Positions 40,041 to 49,553 of a DNA stretch of 64,000 nt are shown one piece after another. The notes beneath the pieces are model-generated. The model was not told where the DNA came from. It made no database searches and saw nothing but the letters and a program-made list of their open reading frames with translations. The position numbers and the translations under genes were made by a program. The DNA comes from Asanoa sp040676615 (GTDB lineage Bacteria; Actinomycetota; Actinomycetes; Mycobacteriales; Micromonosporaceae), in NCBI RefSeq assembly GCF_040676615.1, contig NZ_JBFAPI010000006.1, positions 124,001 to 188,000 on the forward strand, given 5' to 3'. The stretch's first letter is position 1; every line of letters starts with the position of its first letter.

Positions 40041-40664
40041 GTGACCGAACAGGCGGGCCTCCGCGAGCGCAAGCGGCAGCGCACCCACGACACGATCTCG
40101 GCGACCGCCATCGCGCTCTTCCTGGAGCGGGGTTTCGACGCCGTGCCGGTGGCCGACATCGCGGCGGCGGCCGAGGTGTCCAAGCCGACCCTGTTCAAAT
40201 ACTTCCCGACCAAGGAAGACCTGGTGCTGCACCGGATCGCCGACCACAGCGGCGAGGCGGCGCGGGTGGTCGCCGGGCGGGCCGCCGGTGAGCGGCCGCT
40301 GGCCGCCCTGCGCCGGCACTTTCTCGACGGGCTGCGCGACCGCGACCCGGTCACCGGCCTCAACGACCACCCGCAGGTGCTGGCCTACCACCGGATGGTG
40401 TTCGAGACGCCGAGCCTGGCGTCCCGGGTGGCCAGCTACACCGAGGCCGACGAGGCGGCGCTGGCCCACGCGCTCGACCCGCGCGGGGGTCTGCCCGCCC
40501 GGCTGGCCGCCGGGCAGATCCTGGTGGTCCAGCGGATCCTGGCCCGCGACAACTGGCGGCGGCTGATCGGCGGCCGCACGGCCGCGCAGGTCCACCGGCC
40601 GGCCGTCACCGCCGCCAACCGGGGCTTCGACCAGTTGGAGTCGGGGCTCGCCGCGTCGTGGTAG
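40041..40664 (+). CDS. TetR-family regulator
   Basis: A 207-aa regulator with the canonical N-terminal helix-turn-helix (LFLERGFDAVPVADIAAAAE then VSKPTLFKYFPTKEDLVL). The C-terminal helical domain has no recognised ligand signature. The transcript is leaderless. It is divergent from the HelR-like gene over an 87-bp AT-richer region and is followed by an NTF2-fold gene six bases downstream, with which it probably forms an operon. Confidence 0.88.
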   Translation: MTEQAGLRERKRQRTHDTISATAIALFLERGFDAVPVADIAAAAEVSKPTLFKYFPTKEDLVLHRIADHSGEAARVVAGRAAGERPLAALRRHFLDGLRDRDPVTGLNDHPQVLAYHRMVFETPSLASRVASYTEADEAALAHALDPRGGLPARLAAGQILVVQRILARDNWRRLIGGRTAAQVHRPAVTAANRGFDQLESGLAASW

Positions 40665-40670
40665 GCATGG

Positions 40671-41174
40671 ATGATGCCAACGACCATCGCAACGTGGCGG
40701 GCCGCACTCGAGGCCGGTGACGCCGAGGCGGCCGGCGGCTGCCTCGCCGCGGACGCCGTCTTCATCTCGCCACTCACCGAGAAGTTCCGGTTCCACGGCC
40801 GGGAGCAGATCACCGAAGTGCTGCGTTCGGCCGTCGAGGTGTTCGACGACGTCCGGTTCCACACCGAGGTCGGCGAGGGCTCGACGTACGCCCTCTTCTT
40901 CCATGGTCGGGTCGGCGCTCAGGCGGTGGAGGAGGCACAGCTCATCCGGCTCGACGACGCCGGGCTGATCGGCGAGCTGACGTTCTTCGGCCGGCCGTTG
41001 CCGGCGCTGACTGAGACCATGGTCGGGCTCGGCCCGCGCATGCTGCGCCGGCAGGGTCAGCCTGGGCTCGGCCGGCTGATCGGGCTGGCGGTCAAACCGC
41101 TCGCGGCGATGACGCGGTTCGGCGAACGACGGATCGTGCCGCTCGGCGACCCCAACCGGCCCCGACGCCGGTAG
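40671..41174 (+). CDS. SnoaL-like/NTF2-fold protein
   Basis: A 167-aa protein whose first 110 residues fit the NTF2-like fold (WRAALEAGDAEAAGGCLAAD followed by AVFISPL, then GREQITEVLRSAVEVFDDV). A basic C-terminal extension (PRMLRRQGQPGLGRLIGLAV) is unusual for the family. Two ATG codons in tandem at 40671 and 40674 make the start uncertain by one residue. It follows the TetR gene by six bases and is probably regulated by it. Confidence 0.75.
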   Translation: MMPTTIATWRAALEAGDAEAAGGCLAADAVFISPLTEKFRFHGREQITEVLRSAVEVFDDVRFHTEVGEGSTYALFFHGRVGAQAVEEAQLIRLDDAGLIGELTFFGRPLPALTETMVGLGPRMLRRQGQPGLGRLIGLAVKPLAAMTRFGERRIVPLGDPNRPRRR

Positions 41175-41241
41175 GACCTGCCGCATCGACGGCTGACAAC
41201 GCCCTTACGTTCCTCGTACACGGCTGGCCTAGGGTCCACCC

Positions 41242-42543
41242 ATGGCTGACCGCGCGAGGATCGCCCACCTGCTGCGCCGCGCCACCTTCGGGCCGACGGC
41301 CGAGGAGGTCGACGCGGCCGAGCGGGCCGGCTACGACGCCACCGTCCGGCGACTGGTGCGACCGGCCGGTGCGGATTCGGCCGCGCCGCCACCACCGGTC
41401 TTCGCCGCGGTCGCCGAGTTGGGCAAGGACGCCGGCCGCGCCGACAGGCAGAAGGCCAACCAGCAACGGCGCCAGCAGGTCGCCGCGACCATCGAATGGT
41501 GGCTCGACCGGATGGTCGCGGCCGAGCACCAGCTCGCCGAGAAGATGGTGTTCTTCTGGCACGGGCACTGGGCGACCAGCGCGCAGAAGGTCAAGGCCGC
41601 ACCGCTCATGCTCGGCCAGTTGCAGACGTTCCGCGACCACGGCCGGGGCGACTTCGCCGCGTTCACCGCCCGCATGGTCCGCGACCCGGCGCTGGTCGTC
41701 TGGCTCGACGGGCAGAAGAACACGGTCAAGGCGCCCAACGAGAACCTGGCCCGCGAGCTGATGGAGCTGTTCACGCTCGGCATCGGCAACTACACCGAGG
41801 GCGATGTCAAGGCCGGCGCCCGCGCGCTCACCGGCTGGACGGTCGACCGCCGCGCCGGCACCGTCAGGTTCGTGGCTCGCCGGCACGACCGCGGCGCCAA
41901 GATCATCCTCGGCCGCACGGCGGCGTTCGACGCCGACGGGTTCGCCGAGCTGGTCGCGACCCAACCGGCGACGACGGCGTTCGTGGCCCAGCGCCTCTGG
42001 TTCCGCTTCGCCAGCGGCGAGCCGATCGCCGACGAGGTGAAGGGCCGGCTGGTCGCCGCCGGGCGCGACATCGACGACCTGCTGACCGCGCTGTTCACCG
42101 ACGCTGGCTTCGAGGGAACCCGCGGCCAGCTCGTCAAACAGCCGGTCGAGTGGGCGGTCGGCGCGATGCGGCAGCTCGGGGTCCGCCCGGCCCGGCTCTC
42201 CGAGCAGCAGCGCAAGCAACTCGTCAGCGGACTCAACGGCCTCGACCAGGTGCCGCTGCGGCCGCCGAGCGTGGGTGGCTGGCCGGCCGGCGCGGCCTGG
42301 CTGACCACCAGCTCGCTGCAGGCCCGGTTGCGGCTGGCCGAACTGCTCGCCGACTACGCGGCGCCGCCCGTCCTCGACAAGCTGCGGGCCGCGCCCGCCG
42401 CCGGACGCACCGACGCGCTGGCCCGGCTGCTGGTCGTCGACGGCTGGACCGACCGGACCCGCGCGGTGCTCGCCGGCGCGGCCGGCAAGCCCGAACGGCT
42501 GCTCCAGCTCGGCCTGGTCAGCCCCGAATACACGATCCACTGA
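41242..42543 (+). CDS. DUF1800-family protein
   Basis: A 433-aa protein starting ARIAHLLRRATFGPTAEEVD, the DUF1800 signature, and containing EHQLAEKMVFFWHGHW and NENLARELMELFTLGIGNY with GARALTGW, all strongly conserved. The biochemical role is unknown; it is nearly always next to a DUF1501 protein, as here (10-bp gap). TAGGGT six bases before the ATG indicates a leaderless message for the pair. Confidence 0.88.
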   Translation: MADRARIAHLLRRATFGPTAEEVDAAERAGYDATVRRLVRPAGADSAAPPPPVFAAVAELGKDAGRADRQKANQQRRQQVAATIEWWLDRMVAAEHQLAEKMVFFWHGHWATSAQKVKAAPLMLGQLQTFRDHGRGDFAAFTARMVRDPALVVWLDGQKNTVKAPNENLARELMELFTLGIGNYTEGDVKAGARALTGWTVDRRAGTVRFVARRHDRGAKIILGRTAAFDADGFAELVATQPATTAFVAQRLWFRFASGEPIADEVKGRLVAAGRDIDDLLTALFTDAGFEGTRGQLVKQPVEWAVGAMRQLGVRPARLSEQQRKQLVSGLNGLDQVPLRPPSVGGWPAGAAWLTTSSLQARLRLAELLADYAAPPVLDKLRAAPAAGRTDALARLLVVDGWTDRTRAVLAGAAGKPERLLQLGLVSPEYTIH

Positions 42544-42553
42544 GGAGCAGACC

Positions 42554-43771
42554 ATGGACGCGCTCACCCGGCGGAAGTTCCTCATCGCCAGCGGCGTGGT
42601 CGGCGCGGGTGCGCTCGCGGCCGGCGCGACCGCCTACACGCTGGCCGACATCCTCGGCACGGCCGGCGACGGCGACCGGCCGGCCGACGCCGGCACGCTC
42701 GTGGTGGTCACCCTCTACGGCGGGAACGACGGCCTCAACACCGTCGTGCCCTACGCCGACCAGGCCTACCAGGACGCCCGGCCCGACATCGCCTACGACG
42801 CCGGCGAGGTGCTCCGGCTCGACGACAGCACCGGGCTCAACCCGGCGCTGAAGGGGTTCCACCGACTCTTCACCGAGCGCCGACTGGCGGTGGTCCGCGG
42901 CGTCGGTTATCCCAAGCCCGATCGCAGCCACTTCCGCTCGATGGACATCTGGCAGACCGCCGACCCGGTGCGTCCGGGCACCACCGGCTGGCTCGGCCGC
43001 TGGCTCGACACGGCCGGCGGCGACCCGCGCCTCGCGGTCAGCTTCGAGCCCGCATTGCCGCCGCTGCTCGCCGGCGCGACCAGTGCCGGTGCCGCCGTGC
43101 CGACCAACGCCCGCCGCGGCGCGAAGGGCGTGACCGGGCTCGGCCGGCCGGCGGCCGGCGAACCGGCGCTCCAGGCCCGGGCCGCGCGCTGCTTCGCCGA
43201 CCTGGACAGCATCGAAGCGATGATCACCGAGGTACGCGACGCGCAGCCGGCCGATCCGGACGCCGACGAGGGCGACGACCCCGCCACCGGCACCGGCGGC
43301 CGCGCCGAACTCGGCGCCCAACTCGACCTGGTCGCCCAGTGCGTCGAGGCCGGCGTCGCCACCCGGGCGTTCTCGGTCTCGCTCGGCGGCTTCGACACCC
43401 ACGCCGACGAGAAGCAACTCCAGGAGATCCTGCTCGCACAACTCGACAAGGCGGTCACCGGGTTCGTCGACCGGATGGCCGGCAGGCCGGTGACGGTCGC
43501 TGTCTACTCGGAGTTCGGCCGCCGGGTGCGCGCCAACGCCAGCGACGGCACCGACCACGGCACGGCGTCGAACGTGTTCGTGCTCGGCTCCGGCGTGCGC
43601 GGCGGCCTGCACGGCGAGCAGCCCAGCCTCACCGACCTCGACGACGGCGACCTGAAATACACCGTCGACTTCCGCGACGTCTACGCCGGCCTGCTGACCG
43701 ACGTGCTGGCCACCGACCCGCAGCGGGTGCTGGGCGGCTGGACCGGCAAGCTCGCGCTCACCGGCTCGTGA
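42554..43771 (+). CDS. DUF1501-family protein (alkaline-phosphatase-like fold), Tat-exported
   Basis: A 405-aa protein. The N-terminus TRRKFLIASGVVGAGALAAG is a Tat signal (twin Arg, hydrophobic run). LVVVTLYGGNDGLNTVVPY is the DUF1501 start motif; SLGGFDTHADEKQ and VYSEFGRRVRAN (with DHGTASN) are the conserved metal-site-like segments shared with sulfatase/alkaline-phosphatase-fold proteins. Its substrate is unknown. GAGGAG precedes the ATG. It is cotranscribed with DUF1800 and its 3' end overlaps the convergent hydrolase by 14 bp. Confidence 0.88.
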   Translation: MDALTRRKFLIASGVVGAGALAAGATAYTLADILGTAGDGDRPADAGTLVVVTLYGGNDGLNTVVPYADQAYQDARPDIAYDAGEVLRLDDSTGLNPALKGFHRLFTERRLAVVRGVGYPKPDRSHFRSMDIWQTADPVRPGTTGWLGRWLDTAGGDPRLAVSFEPALPPLLAGATSAGAAVPTNARRGAKGVTGLGRPAAGEPALQARAARCFADLDSIEAMITEVRDAQPADPDADEGDDPATGTGGRAELGAQLDLVAQCVEAGVATRAFSVSLGGFDTHADEKQLQEILLAQLDKAVTGFVDRMAGRPVTVAVYSEFGRRVRANASDGTDHGTASNVFVLGSGVRGGLHGEQPSLTDLDDGDLKYTVDFRDVYAGLLTDVLATDPQRVLGGWTGKLALTGS

Positions 43772-44579
43772 GCCACGCCATCGCGTCGGGGAAGCGGCGC
43801 AGGATCGACACGTGACCGTCTACCTCGGAGGTTCGCAACGTGGCCTCCGGGATCCGCTCGGCGAGCCACGCGCTGTGGGTCGGCGGCACCATCCGGTCCC
43901 GTAGGCCGGCCAGCAGCAGCACCGGCGCGGTGACGGCGGCCGGATCGAAGCCCCAGGGCGCCACATAGGCGAGATCGTCGTCGCCCGCGGCCACCGGGCC
44001 CTGGGCCAGCGCCGGCCGCACCACGTCGAGCACCCAGGCCCAGTCGGTCTCCAGTGCGTCGCTGTCGGCGTCGACGAAACCGATGTCGGGGTCGGTGGAG
44101 GGGTTGTCGTCGTAGGCCGCGCGGGCCGCCGGCCCCTCGATCGCGGCGTGCAGCGATGCCGCCGCGCCCGGCGCCATCCCGCCGAACCAGTCGAGCCCGG
44201 CGGCACCCCAGGGTGCCAGGCTCGACCCGATCAGCACCGCGCTGGCCCGCTCCGGCAGCAGCGCGGCGACGGCGAGCGCGTGTGGCCCACCGCCGGAATG
44301 CCCGACCACCGCGAACCGGTCGAGCCCGAGCGCCTGGACGACCGCGGCGGTGTAGCGCGCGGCGGAGGCGACATCTCGCCCCGGCAACCGGGTCGAGCCT
44401 CCGTAGCCGGGCCGGTCGTAGGAGACCCAACGGATCCCGTCGCCGAACAGCGGCACCGGCGGTGCGCCGAGGTTGGGTGTGCCGTGGTGCCAGAACACGG
44501 TCAGCGGTGCGGCCTGGGCGGTGTCGTAGACATGAAGGGTCTGCCCGCCGCCGAGGTCGAGATCGAACTCCTTGGTCAC
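43758..44579 (-). CDS. Alpha/beta-hydrolase
   Basis: A 273-aa hydrolase. The oxyanion strand is VFWHHGTPNLG, the nucleophile elbow is VVGHSGGGPHALA, the acid lies in AGLRDRMVPP and the catalytic His in VDGHVSIL. The order is that of small-molecule esterases or C-C hydrolases. The GTG at 44577-44579 has TAAGGT seven bases upstream, near-leaderless spacing. It converges with DUF1501 and is divergent from the epimerase gene. Confidence 0.85.
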   Translation of the reverse strand: MTKEFDLDLGGGQTLHVYDTAQAAPLTVFWHHGTPNLGAPPVPLFGDGIRWVSYDRPGYGGSTRLPGRDVASAARYTAAVVQALGLDRFAVVGHSGGGPHALAVAALLPERASAVLIGSSLAPWGAAGLDWFGGMAPGAAASLHAAIEGPAARAAYDDNPSTDPDIGFVDADSDALETDWAWVLDVVRPALAQGPVAAGDDDLAYVAPWGFDPAAVTAPVLLLAGLRDRMVPPTHSAWLAERIPEATLRTSEVDGHVSILRRFPDAMAWLTSR

Positions 44580-44705
44580 CCGGCCGACCTTACCCCCGAC
44601 CGGGCTGACAACCGATGGTTGGCGAGGACGACAAACATTCGTTGGACCGACGGCGGACGGGCTGGTCTGCTGGTCTTATGTAGTCGAGGTTTGGGGGAGA
44701 CAGCG

Positions 44706-45656
44706 ATGAGAGTCCTGTTGGCAGGAGCTTCCGGCGTTCTCGGACGGCACATGGCCGCCGCACTGACCGGGTCCGGGCACGAGGTGGTCGGGCTGACCCG
44801 GTCGCCGGGCGGCGCCGGGCGGCTGCGCGACGACGGCGTCGAACCGGTCGTCGCCGATCTGATGGACCGCGACGGCCTGCTCCGCGCCGTGCAGGGGTTG
44901 CGGGCCGACGCCGCGATCCACGCCGCGACAGCGCTGCGGAAGGTGCCGATGCGGCATTCCGGCATGACCGCCACCGACGAGTTGCGGGTGCGGGGGACCC
45001 GCAACTTCATCGAGGCGGTCCAGGCCGTCGGCGCCCGTCGGCTGGTCGTCGAGTCGATGCATTTCGGTTACGGATACGGCGACTTCGGCGACCGGGTGAT
45101 CACGGAATCCAACACTCCGTTCGCGCCGCCCGGCCGCACCGCCGCGCTGGAGCGCCACCTCGAGGGATTCCGGGTCAAGGAGCGCCTGGCGTTGCACACC
45201 GAGGGCATCGAGGGCATCGCGCTGCGCTTCGGCGCCCTCTACGGTCCCGGCTACGGCGCCGGCGGCACCGACCAGATCGTGGCGATGCTGCGCAAGCGGG
45301 CGCTGCCGGTGGTGTCCGAGCGGGTCCGTGGGTCACTGCCGTGGACCCACCTGGCCGACGCGGGCACGGCCACCGTGGCGGCACTCGAACGCGGCCAGCC
45401 CGGCGAGGCCTACCACGTTGTCGACGACGAATCGGCCTCGATGACCGCGCACGTCCGCTTCCTCGCGCAGACCTTCCGAACGCCGGCGCCGATGACCGTG
45501 CCGCTGTGGGTGATCGGCGCCATCGGGCCCTACCTGCACGCGTTCCTGACGTCCGTGGCGCATCTGTCCAACGCGAAGGCGCGTGACGAGCTGGGCTGGG
45601 CGCCCGCCTACCCGACCTACCGCGACGGCATCAGGTCGCTGGCGCCCGCACGTTGA
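44706..45656 (+). CDS. NAD-dependent epimerase/dehydratase (SDR)
   Basis: A 316-aa extended short-chain dehydrogenase. LLAGASGVLGRHMAAAL is the NAD(P) glycine motif at the start. In place of the usual YxxxK catalytic pair, FRVKERLALH lies about where it should be, so a Tyr appears to be missing and activity may differ. LRFGALYGPGYGAGG is the conserved substrate-side block. Start ATG 44706 has GGGGGAGA upstream; the long frame before it is shadow. It is followed by a LysR gene. Confidence 0.8.
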   Translation: MRVLLAGASGVLGRHMAAALTGSGHEVVGLTRSPGGAGRLRDDGVEPVVADLMDRDGLLRAVQGLRADAAIHAATALRKVPMRHSGMTATDELRVRGTRNFIEAVQAVGARRLVVESMHFGYGYGDFGDRVITESNTPFAPPGRTAALERHLEGFRVKERLALHTEGIEGIALRFGALYGPGYGAGGTDQIVAMLRKRALPVVSERVRGSLPWTHLADAGTATVAALERGQPGEAYHVVDDESASMTAHVRFLAQTFRTPAPMTVPLWVIGAIGPYLHAFLTSVAHLSNAKARDELGWAPAYPTYRDGIRSLAPAR

Positions 45657-45686
45657 CATCGGGGTGGGATCGGCCATCGTGGACGG

Positions 45687-46646
45687 GTGGACTTCGACCT
45701 GGCTCAGGTGCGCGCGTTCCTCGCCGTGGCCGAGTTGCGGCACTTCGGGCGCGCGGCCACCCGGCTCAACGTCACCCAGCAGGCGCTGTCCAAGCGCATC
45801 CAGCGACTCGAACAACTGCTCGGTGAGCCGCTGCTGGTGCGCGACAGCCGGGCGGTGGAGCTGACCGACGCGGGCGCGCGGTTCCTGCCGCACGCCCGCG
45901 CCCTGCTCATCGCCGCCGACAGCGCGGTGGCCGAGACCCGGTCGATCATCCGGCCGGTCCGGGTCGATGTCTGGGGGCACCTGCACGAGCCGCTGGCCTG
46001 GATGCGCCGGCTCAGCGCCGCTGAGCCCCGGCTGACCATCGAGGTCAGCATGCGGCGCGGGCTGCCGGCGGCCATCGACTCGCTCAGCCGCGGCGAGATC
46101 GACGTCGCGTTCGGCCGGGTGCACGACCTGGGTCAGCCGGTGCCGGCCATGCTCACACACGAGTTGGTTCGGCTGGCGCCGCTCGGCGTGCTCGTCGACA
46201 CCGGGCACCCGCTGGCCACGGCGGCCAGCGTCACACCGGCCGACCTGGCCGACTGTGGCATCTGGCAGCCGATCTCGGACGCGGCGGCCGAGCTGACCGG
46301 CTACAAACAGCGGTTCGCCAAGCACTTCGCGGTGCCGCTGGTCGGCGGTGGCTCCAACCTCGGTGCCGAGCACGCCGCCGACTACCTGCGGGCCCATCCG
46401 GCGCACGCGGTCCTCGTGCCGGCCGCCCTCGCCGTGCCCGCCGACGCGAAGGTCCACGTCGTCCCGTTGACGGCGCCGGTGCCGCGCTGGCCGTGGTCGA
46501 TGCTGTGGCGCGATGACGACCACAACCCGGCGGTCGGCCTGCTCCGCGGCCGGCTGGTGGAACTGTCCCAGGCCGAGAACTGGACCCGCTTCGACCCGGC
46601 GCGCGACTGGCTCCCGGAGCTCGACCTGGCCGACCTCAGACCTTGA
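45687..46646 (+). CDS. LysR-family regulator
   Basis: A 319-aa protein. The HTH reads FLAVAELRHFGRAATRLNVT followed by QQALSKRIQRLEQLLGEPLL, canonical for LysR, and the periplasmic-binding-like effector domain follows (VDVWGHLHEPLAWMRRL). The GTG at 45687 lies 30 bp after the epimerase stop. Unlike typical LysR genes it is not divergent from its neighbour, so its target is unclear. Its end overlaps the kinase gene on the other strand by 11 bp. Confidence 0.87.
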   Translation: MDFDLAQVRAFLAVAELRHFGRAATRLNVTQQALSKRIQRLEQLLGEPLLVRDSRAVELTDAGARFLPHARALLIAADSAVAETRSIIRPVRVDVWGHLHEPLAWMRRLSAAEPRLTIEVSMRRGLPAAIDSLSRGEIDVAFGRVHDLGQPVPAMLTHELVRLAPLGVLVDTGHPLATAASVTPADLADCGIWQPISDAAAELTGYKQRFAKHFAVPLVGGGSNLGAEHAADYLRAHPAHAVLVPAALAVPADAKVHVVPLTAPVPRWPWSMLWRDDDHNPAVGLLRGRLVELSQAENWTRFDPARDWLPELDLADLRP

Positions 46647-48249
46647 CCGGGCGGCCGTCGCGGCAGGCGATGCGGACCCGCAGCACCGGGTCGAGCAGGT
46701 TGAGCACCGGGTTGAGGGTGACCGTCACGGTGTCTTGGGGGCCGTTCGGGTAATCGGCCTCGTAGCCGAGCAGGCTGGCGCCGAGCACCTCGGCCCGGTC
46801 GCCGACGCAGCGAGCCGTGATCCGCATGCCGGGGAGGGGCGACAAGGTGACCGTGCGGCCGGGGGTCGGGCCGGGGTTCGCGGTCGGTTGTGGACCACCG
46901 CCGCCGCTGCTGGCGCCGCCGTCGCCGGCTGAATCGCCGCCGGTGCCGGTGCCGGTGCCGGTGGCCGGCCCGCGGGTCGCCTCGGGCGCGTTGCCGGGCA
47001 CCTGGCCGCCGCGGCCGGTGCCGTCGTTGCCCACCGCGGCGGTGGCGCTCGGCACCGGCTCGCCGACCGAGGCGCTGGTCGGCGGGGTCGGCTTCGGAGC
47101 CGACGAGGTCACGGACGGGGTCACGGACCCGGTCGCGCCGGCCACACCGCCGGGCTCGTCACCGGGCACGACCAGGGCGGCCACCACCGCACCGGCGACC
47201 AGCACGGCACCGGCCGCGCCGAGCAGCGCGCGCCGCCGCCGATCGCCACCGCGCACCGGCACGGCCTTCACCACCTCGGTGGTCAGCTCGGGGTCGGCCT
47301 TCGGGCGCGCGCCGTCGACGACGTCGGCCGCCAGGGGCACGGCGGCCGCCGCCTGGGTGGTCGCGTCCATCGCGGCGACCAGGCCGGCCAGTGCCGGGTC
47401 GTCGTCCTGCGGCGGCGGCACGATTCCGGCGGCGTTGGCGAGCACCGCCGCCACCTCGGCCGCACCGGGCCGGTCGGCCGGTTCCTTGGCCAGGCACCGA
47501 TCGCAGATCGCGTTGACCTCGGCCGGGATGTCAGCGAGCGGCGGGAGCGGTTCGGGCTCGACGTACACATGCGCGTCGAGCATCTGGGTCGTGGTGTCGG
47601 CCAGCCAGGGCAACCGGTTGGTCAGCGCGCGGTAGATCAGCAGGCCGAGCGCGTAGATGTCGGACGCCGGCGAGACCTGGCCCAGGGTGAGCCGCTCCGG
47701 CGCCAGGTAGGCCGGGGTGCCGAGCAGCAGCCCGTCGGCCTCGAGTTCGTCGCGGCCGACAACCGCGGCGATGCCGAAGTCGACGACCTTCGCGCCCGAC
47801 GGCGTCAGCATCACGTTGCTCGGTTTCACATCGCGGTGCACCAGGTCCTGTGCATGGGCCGCGGCCAGGGCGGCGGCGACCTCCGACAGGATGCGCAGCG
47901 CGACCCGCGTGGGCAGCGGGCCGTCGTCGAGGCGCTGCGCGAGCGTGCGGCCGGGCAGCAACTCCATCACGACGTAGGGCACCTTGAGCCCGTCGTCGTC
48001 GACGGTCTCGCCGTAGTCGAAGACGCCGGTGACGTTGGGGTGCCAGAGCCGGGCGGCGGCGCGGGCCTCGGCCCGGATCCGCTGCCGCGCGGCGACGCTG
48101 ACCGCGTGCCGGGTCGCGAGCACCTTGACCGCGACCTGGCGCTGGAGCACGAGGTCGTGGGCGCGCCAGACGACGGACATGCCACCGGCGCCGAGTCGGT
48201 CGTCGAGCCGGTAGCGGCCGTCGAGGACCTGTTGGGACCGCACTCGCAC
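46636..48249 (-). CDS. PknB-type serine/threonine protein kinase with one transmembrane segment
   Basis: A 537-aa protein. Kinase motifs in order are LGAGGMSVVWRA (P-loop), VAVKVLA (Lys), VHRDVKPSNVML (catalytic loop), VVDFGIA (DFG) and GTPAYLAPE (APE). A transmembrane helix (LLGAAGAVLVAGAVVAALVV, about residue 345) leads to a Pro/Thr/Gly-rich extracellular linker and a small folded C-terminal domain ending in two Cys (ITARCVGDRAEV, IACRDGR). There are no PASTA repeats, so the external sensor is different from PknB. It may monitor the cell envelope. Confidence 0.88.
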   Translation of the reverse strand: MRVRSQQVLDGRYRLDDRLGAGGMSVVWRAHDLVLQRQVAVKVLATRHAVSVAARQRIRAEARAAARLWHPNVTGVFDYGETVDDDGLKVPYVVMELLPGRTLAQRLDDGPLPTRVALRILSEVAAALAAAHAQDLVHRDVKPSNVMLTPSGAKVVDFGIAAVVGRDELEADGLLLGTPAYLAPERLTLGQVSPASDIYALGLLIYRALTNRLPWLADTTTQMLDAHVYVEPEPLPPLADIPAEVNAICDRCLAKEPADRPGAAEVAAVLANAAGIVPPPQDDDPALAGLVAAMDATTQAAAAVPLAADVVDGARPKADPELTTEVVKAVPVRGGDRRRRALLGAAGAVLVAGAVVAALVVPGDEPGGVAGATGSVTPSVTSSAPKPTPPTSASVGEPVPSATAAVGNDGTGRGGQVPGNAPEATRGPATGTGTGTGGDSAGDGGASSGGGGPQPTANPGPTPGRTVTLSPLPGMRITARCVGDRAEVLGASLLGYEADYPNGPQDTVTVTLNPVLNLLDPVLRVRIACRDGRPVKV

Positions 48250-48343
48250 AGCTTGCCAACATCGGGCGGAAATGGCATCCCGGCGACGGGACCGGCATCG
48301 ACGGCCATGATGACCGAATCATGCCGTCCTGGGGCGGACGAGG

Positions 48344-48349
48344 TAGGTT
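48344..48349 (+). promoter_or_regulatory. -10 box of a leaderless small secreted-protein gene
   Basis: TAGGTT is followed by six bases and the GTG at 48356, with no Shine-Dalgarno sequence. Confidence 0.45.
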
Positions 48350-48355
48350 GGCCTG

Positions 48356-48697
48356 GTGCATCTCGACGCGCTGATCCGGCCGCTCCGCCGGATCGTGCGC
48401 CGATCTGCCCGAGTTCTTTCTGGTTTGGCCGCTTTGGCGCTAGCCGTAGGCATCGGTGTGTCGACGCCCTCCGCGCCGGCCGTCGCCGGGCCGCCGGCAC
48501 CCGCGGTCGCGACCACTCCGGCCGTCGCCGGCGAGCCGATCATGGTCACGACGCCGGCCGCACCGACACCCGCGCCCACGGTCGCGGCCACCGCCGCCCG
48601 GCCGGTGACGGTCGAGGCGACCCCGCCGCACCCGTCCGCGCTCGTCGAGAAACCGGCACCCCGCGCCCCACCGGCAGGCGACGACACCACCCGCTGA
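48356..48697 (+). CDS. Small Ala/Pro/Val-rich secreted protein
   Basis: A 113-aa protein. A basic N-terminus and hydrophobic run (VLSGLAALALAVGIGVSTPS) form a signal peptide, followed by an extended Ala/Pro/Thr/Val-rich segment without folded-domain features. No family is recognised; it may be a wall-spanning linker or stalk. GTG 48356 is supported by the leaderless promoter. It is divergent from the kinase and precedes the coiled-coil membrane protein. Confidence 0.55.
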   Translation: MHLDALIRPLRRIVRRSARVLSGLAALALAVGIGVSTPSAPAVAGPPAPAVATTPAVAGEPIMVTTPAAPTPAPTVAATAARPVTVEATPPHPSALVEKPAPRAPPAGDDTTR

Positions 48698-48744
48698 GCC
48701 CCCTCGGCCCGTCGTCCCTCAGTCACTACCGGTGAGGTGTCCCC

Positions 48745-49527
48745 ATGCACACGGCAATGCAGCTTTTCCTCGTCGGCGTACCGCGCGCCGCCGTCATCTG
48801 GTCGATCCTCCTGGGCCTGTCGATCCTGGCGATCGCCGGCCTGCGGCTGGTCGGTCCTCGCGCCCCCAAGCGTCCGGGCGTCCGTGCCCGGCTGCGCGCT
48901 GCCCGCGCCCGCAGGCAGGAGCGCGTCGTGGCCGCGGCCGAACTGGTCCGCTACGCCGACGAGGTCGGGGTCGCCGCGGAGCGAGCGGAAGCGACCGCCC
49001 GCCGCCGGCACGACGACTGGCTCGTCGCGCAGGAGAAAGCGGAGAAGGCCTGGACGGCCTTCGAGGCGGCGGACCTGACCGCGAGCCGGATGTCCGCGGC
49101 CGCGTTGCTGCCGACACCGACCACACCGCAGACGCCACAGGAGTACGCCGAACGGGAACGCTGGCTGCACCGCGCCGCGATGGCCGCGTGTGCCCACAAT
49201 CAACTGTCCTTGATGGACCTGAACGACGCGCTCGCGGCCCGCAACGGCTGGGATCCGCGCCGCCACCCGGTCGAGCAGGAGGCCATGCTGCGCCGGGCGA
49301 TCCGCGACACGCTGCGCGCCGCCGAGCGGGTCGCCGCCCGTACCGAGCGCACCGCGTGGGAGTCGGCCGAGACGGCCGCCGCCGCCGCGCACAGCCTGCG
49401 GGCCGAGGCCGCGGCCGCCAAGGAGCGGGCCGACGCCGTGCGCCACCTGGTGCGCGCCGGCACCGTGGCCGCAGCGGCACGGCGGCAGCACCGGCCGCGT
49501 ACCGTCGTCGCCCGGCAAGGGGTGTGA
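48745..49527 (+). CDS. Membrane-anchored coiled-coil protein
   Basis: A 260-aa protein with one N-terminal transmembrane helix (AAVIWSILLGLSILAIAGLRL) and then almost uninterrupted Ala/Arg/Glu helices with heptad character (AAELVRYADEVGVAAERAEA and ESAETAAAAAHSLRAEAAAA). No catalytic motif is visible. It may scaffold or sense at the membrane. The start has GGTGAGG. The threonine-synthase-like gene begins almost immediately after; an alternative GTG for that gene even overlaps this stop. Confidence 0.6.
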   Translation: MHTAMQLFLVGVPRAAVIWSILLGLSILAIAGLRLVGPRAPKRPGVRARLRAARARRQERVVAAAELVRYADEVGVAAERAEATARRRHDDWLVAQEKAEKAWTAFEAADLTASRMSAAALLPTPTTPQTPQEYAERERWLHRAAMAACAHNQLSLMDLNDALAARNGWDPRRHPVEQEAMLRRAIRDTLRAAERVAARTERTAWESAETAAAAAHSLRAEAAAAKERADAVRHLVRAGTVAAAARRQHRPRTVVARQGV

Positions 49528-49553
49528 CCAGTGAGCTATCGAGACGACGGCTG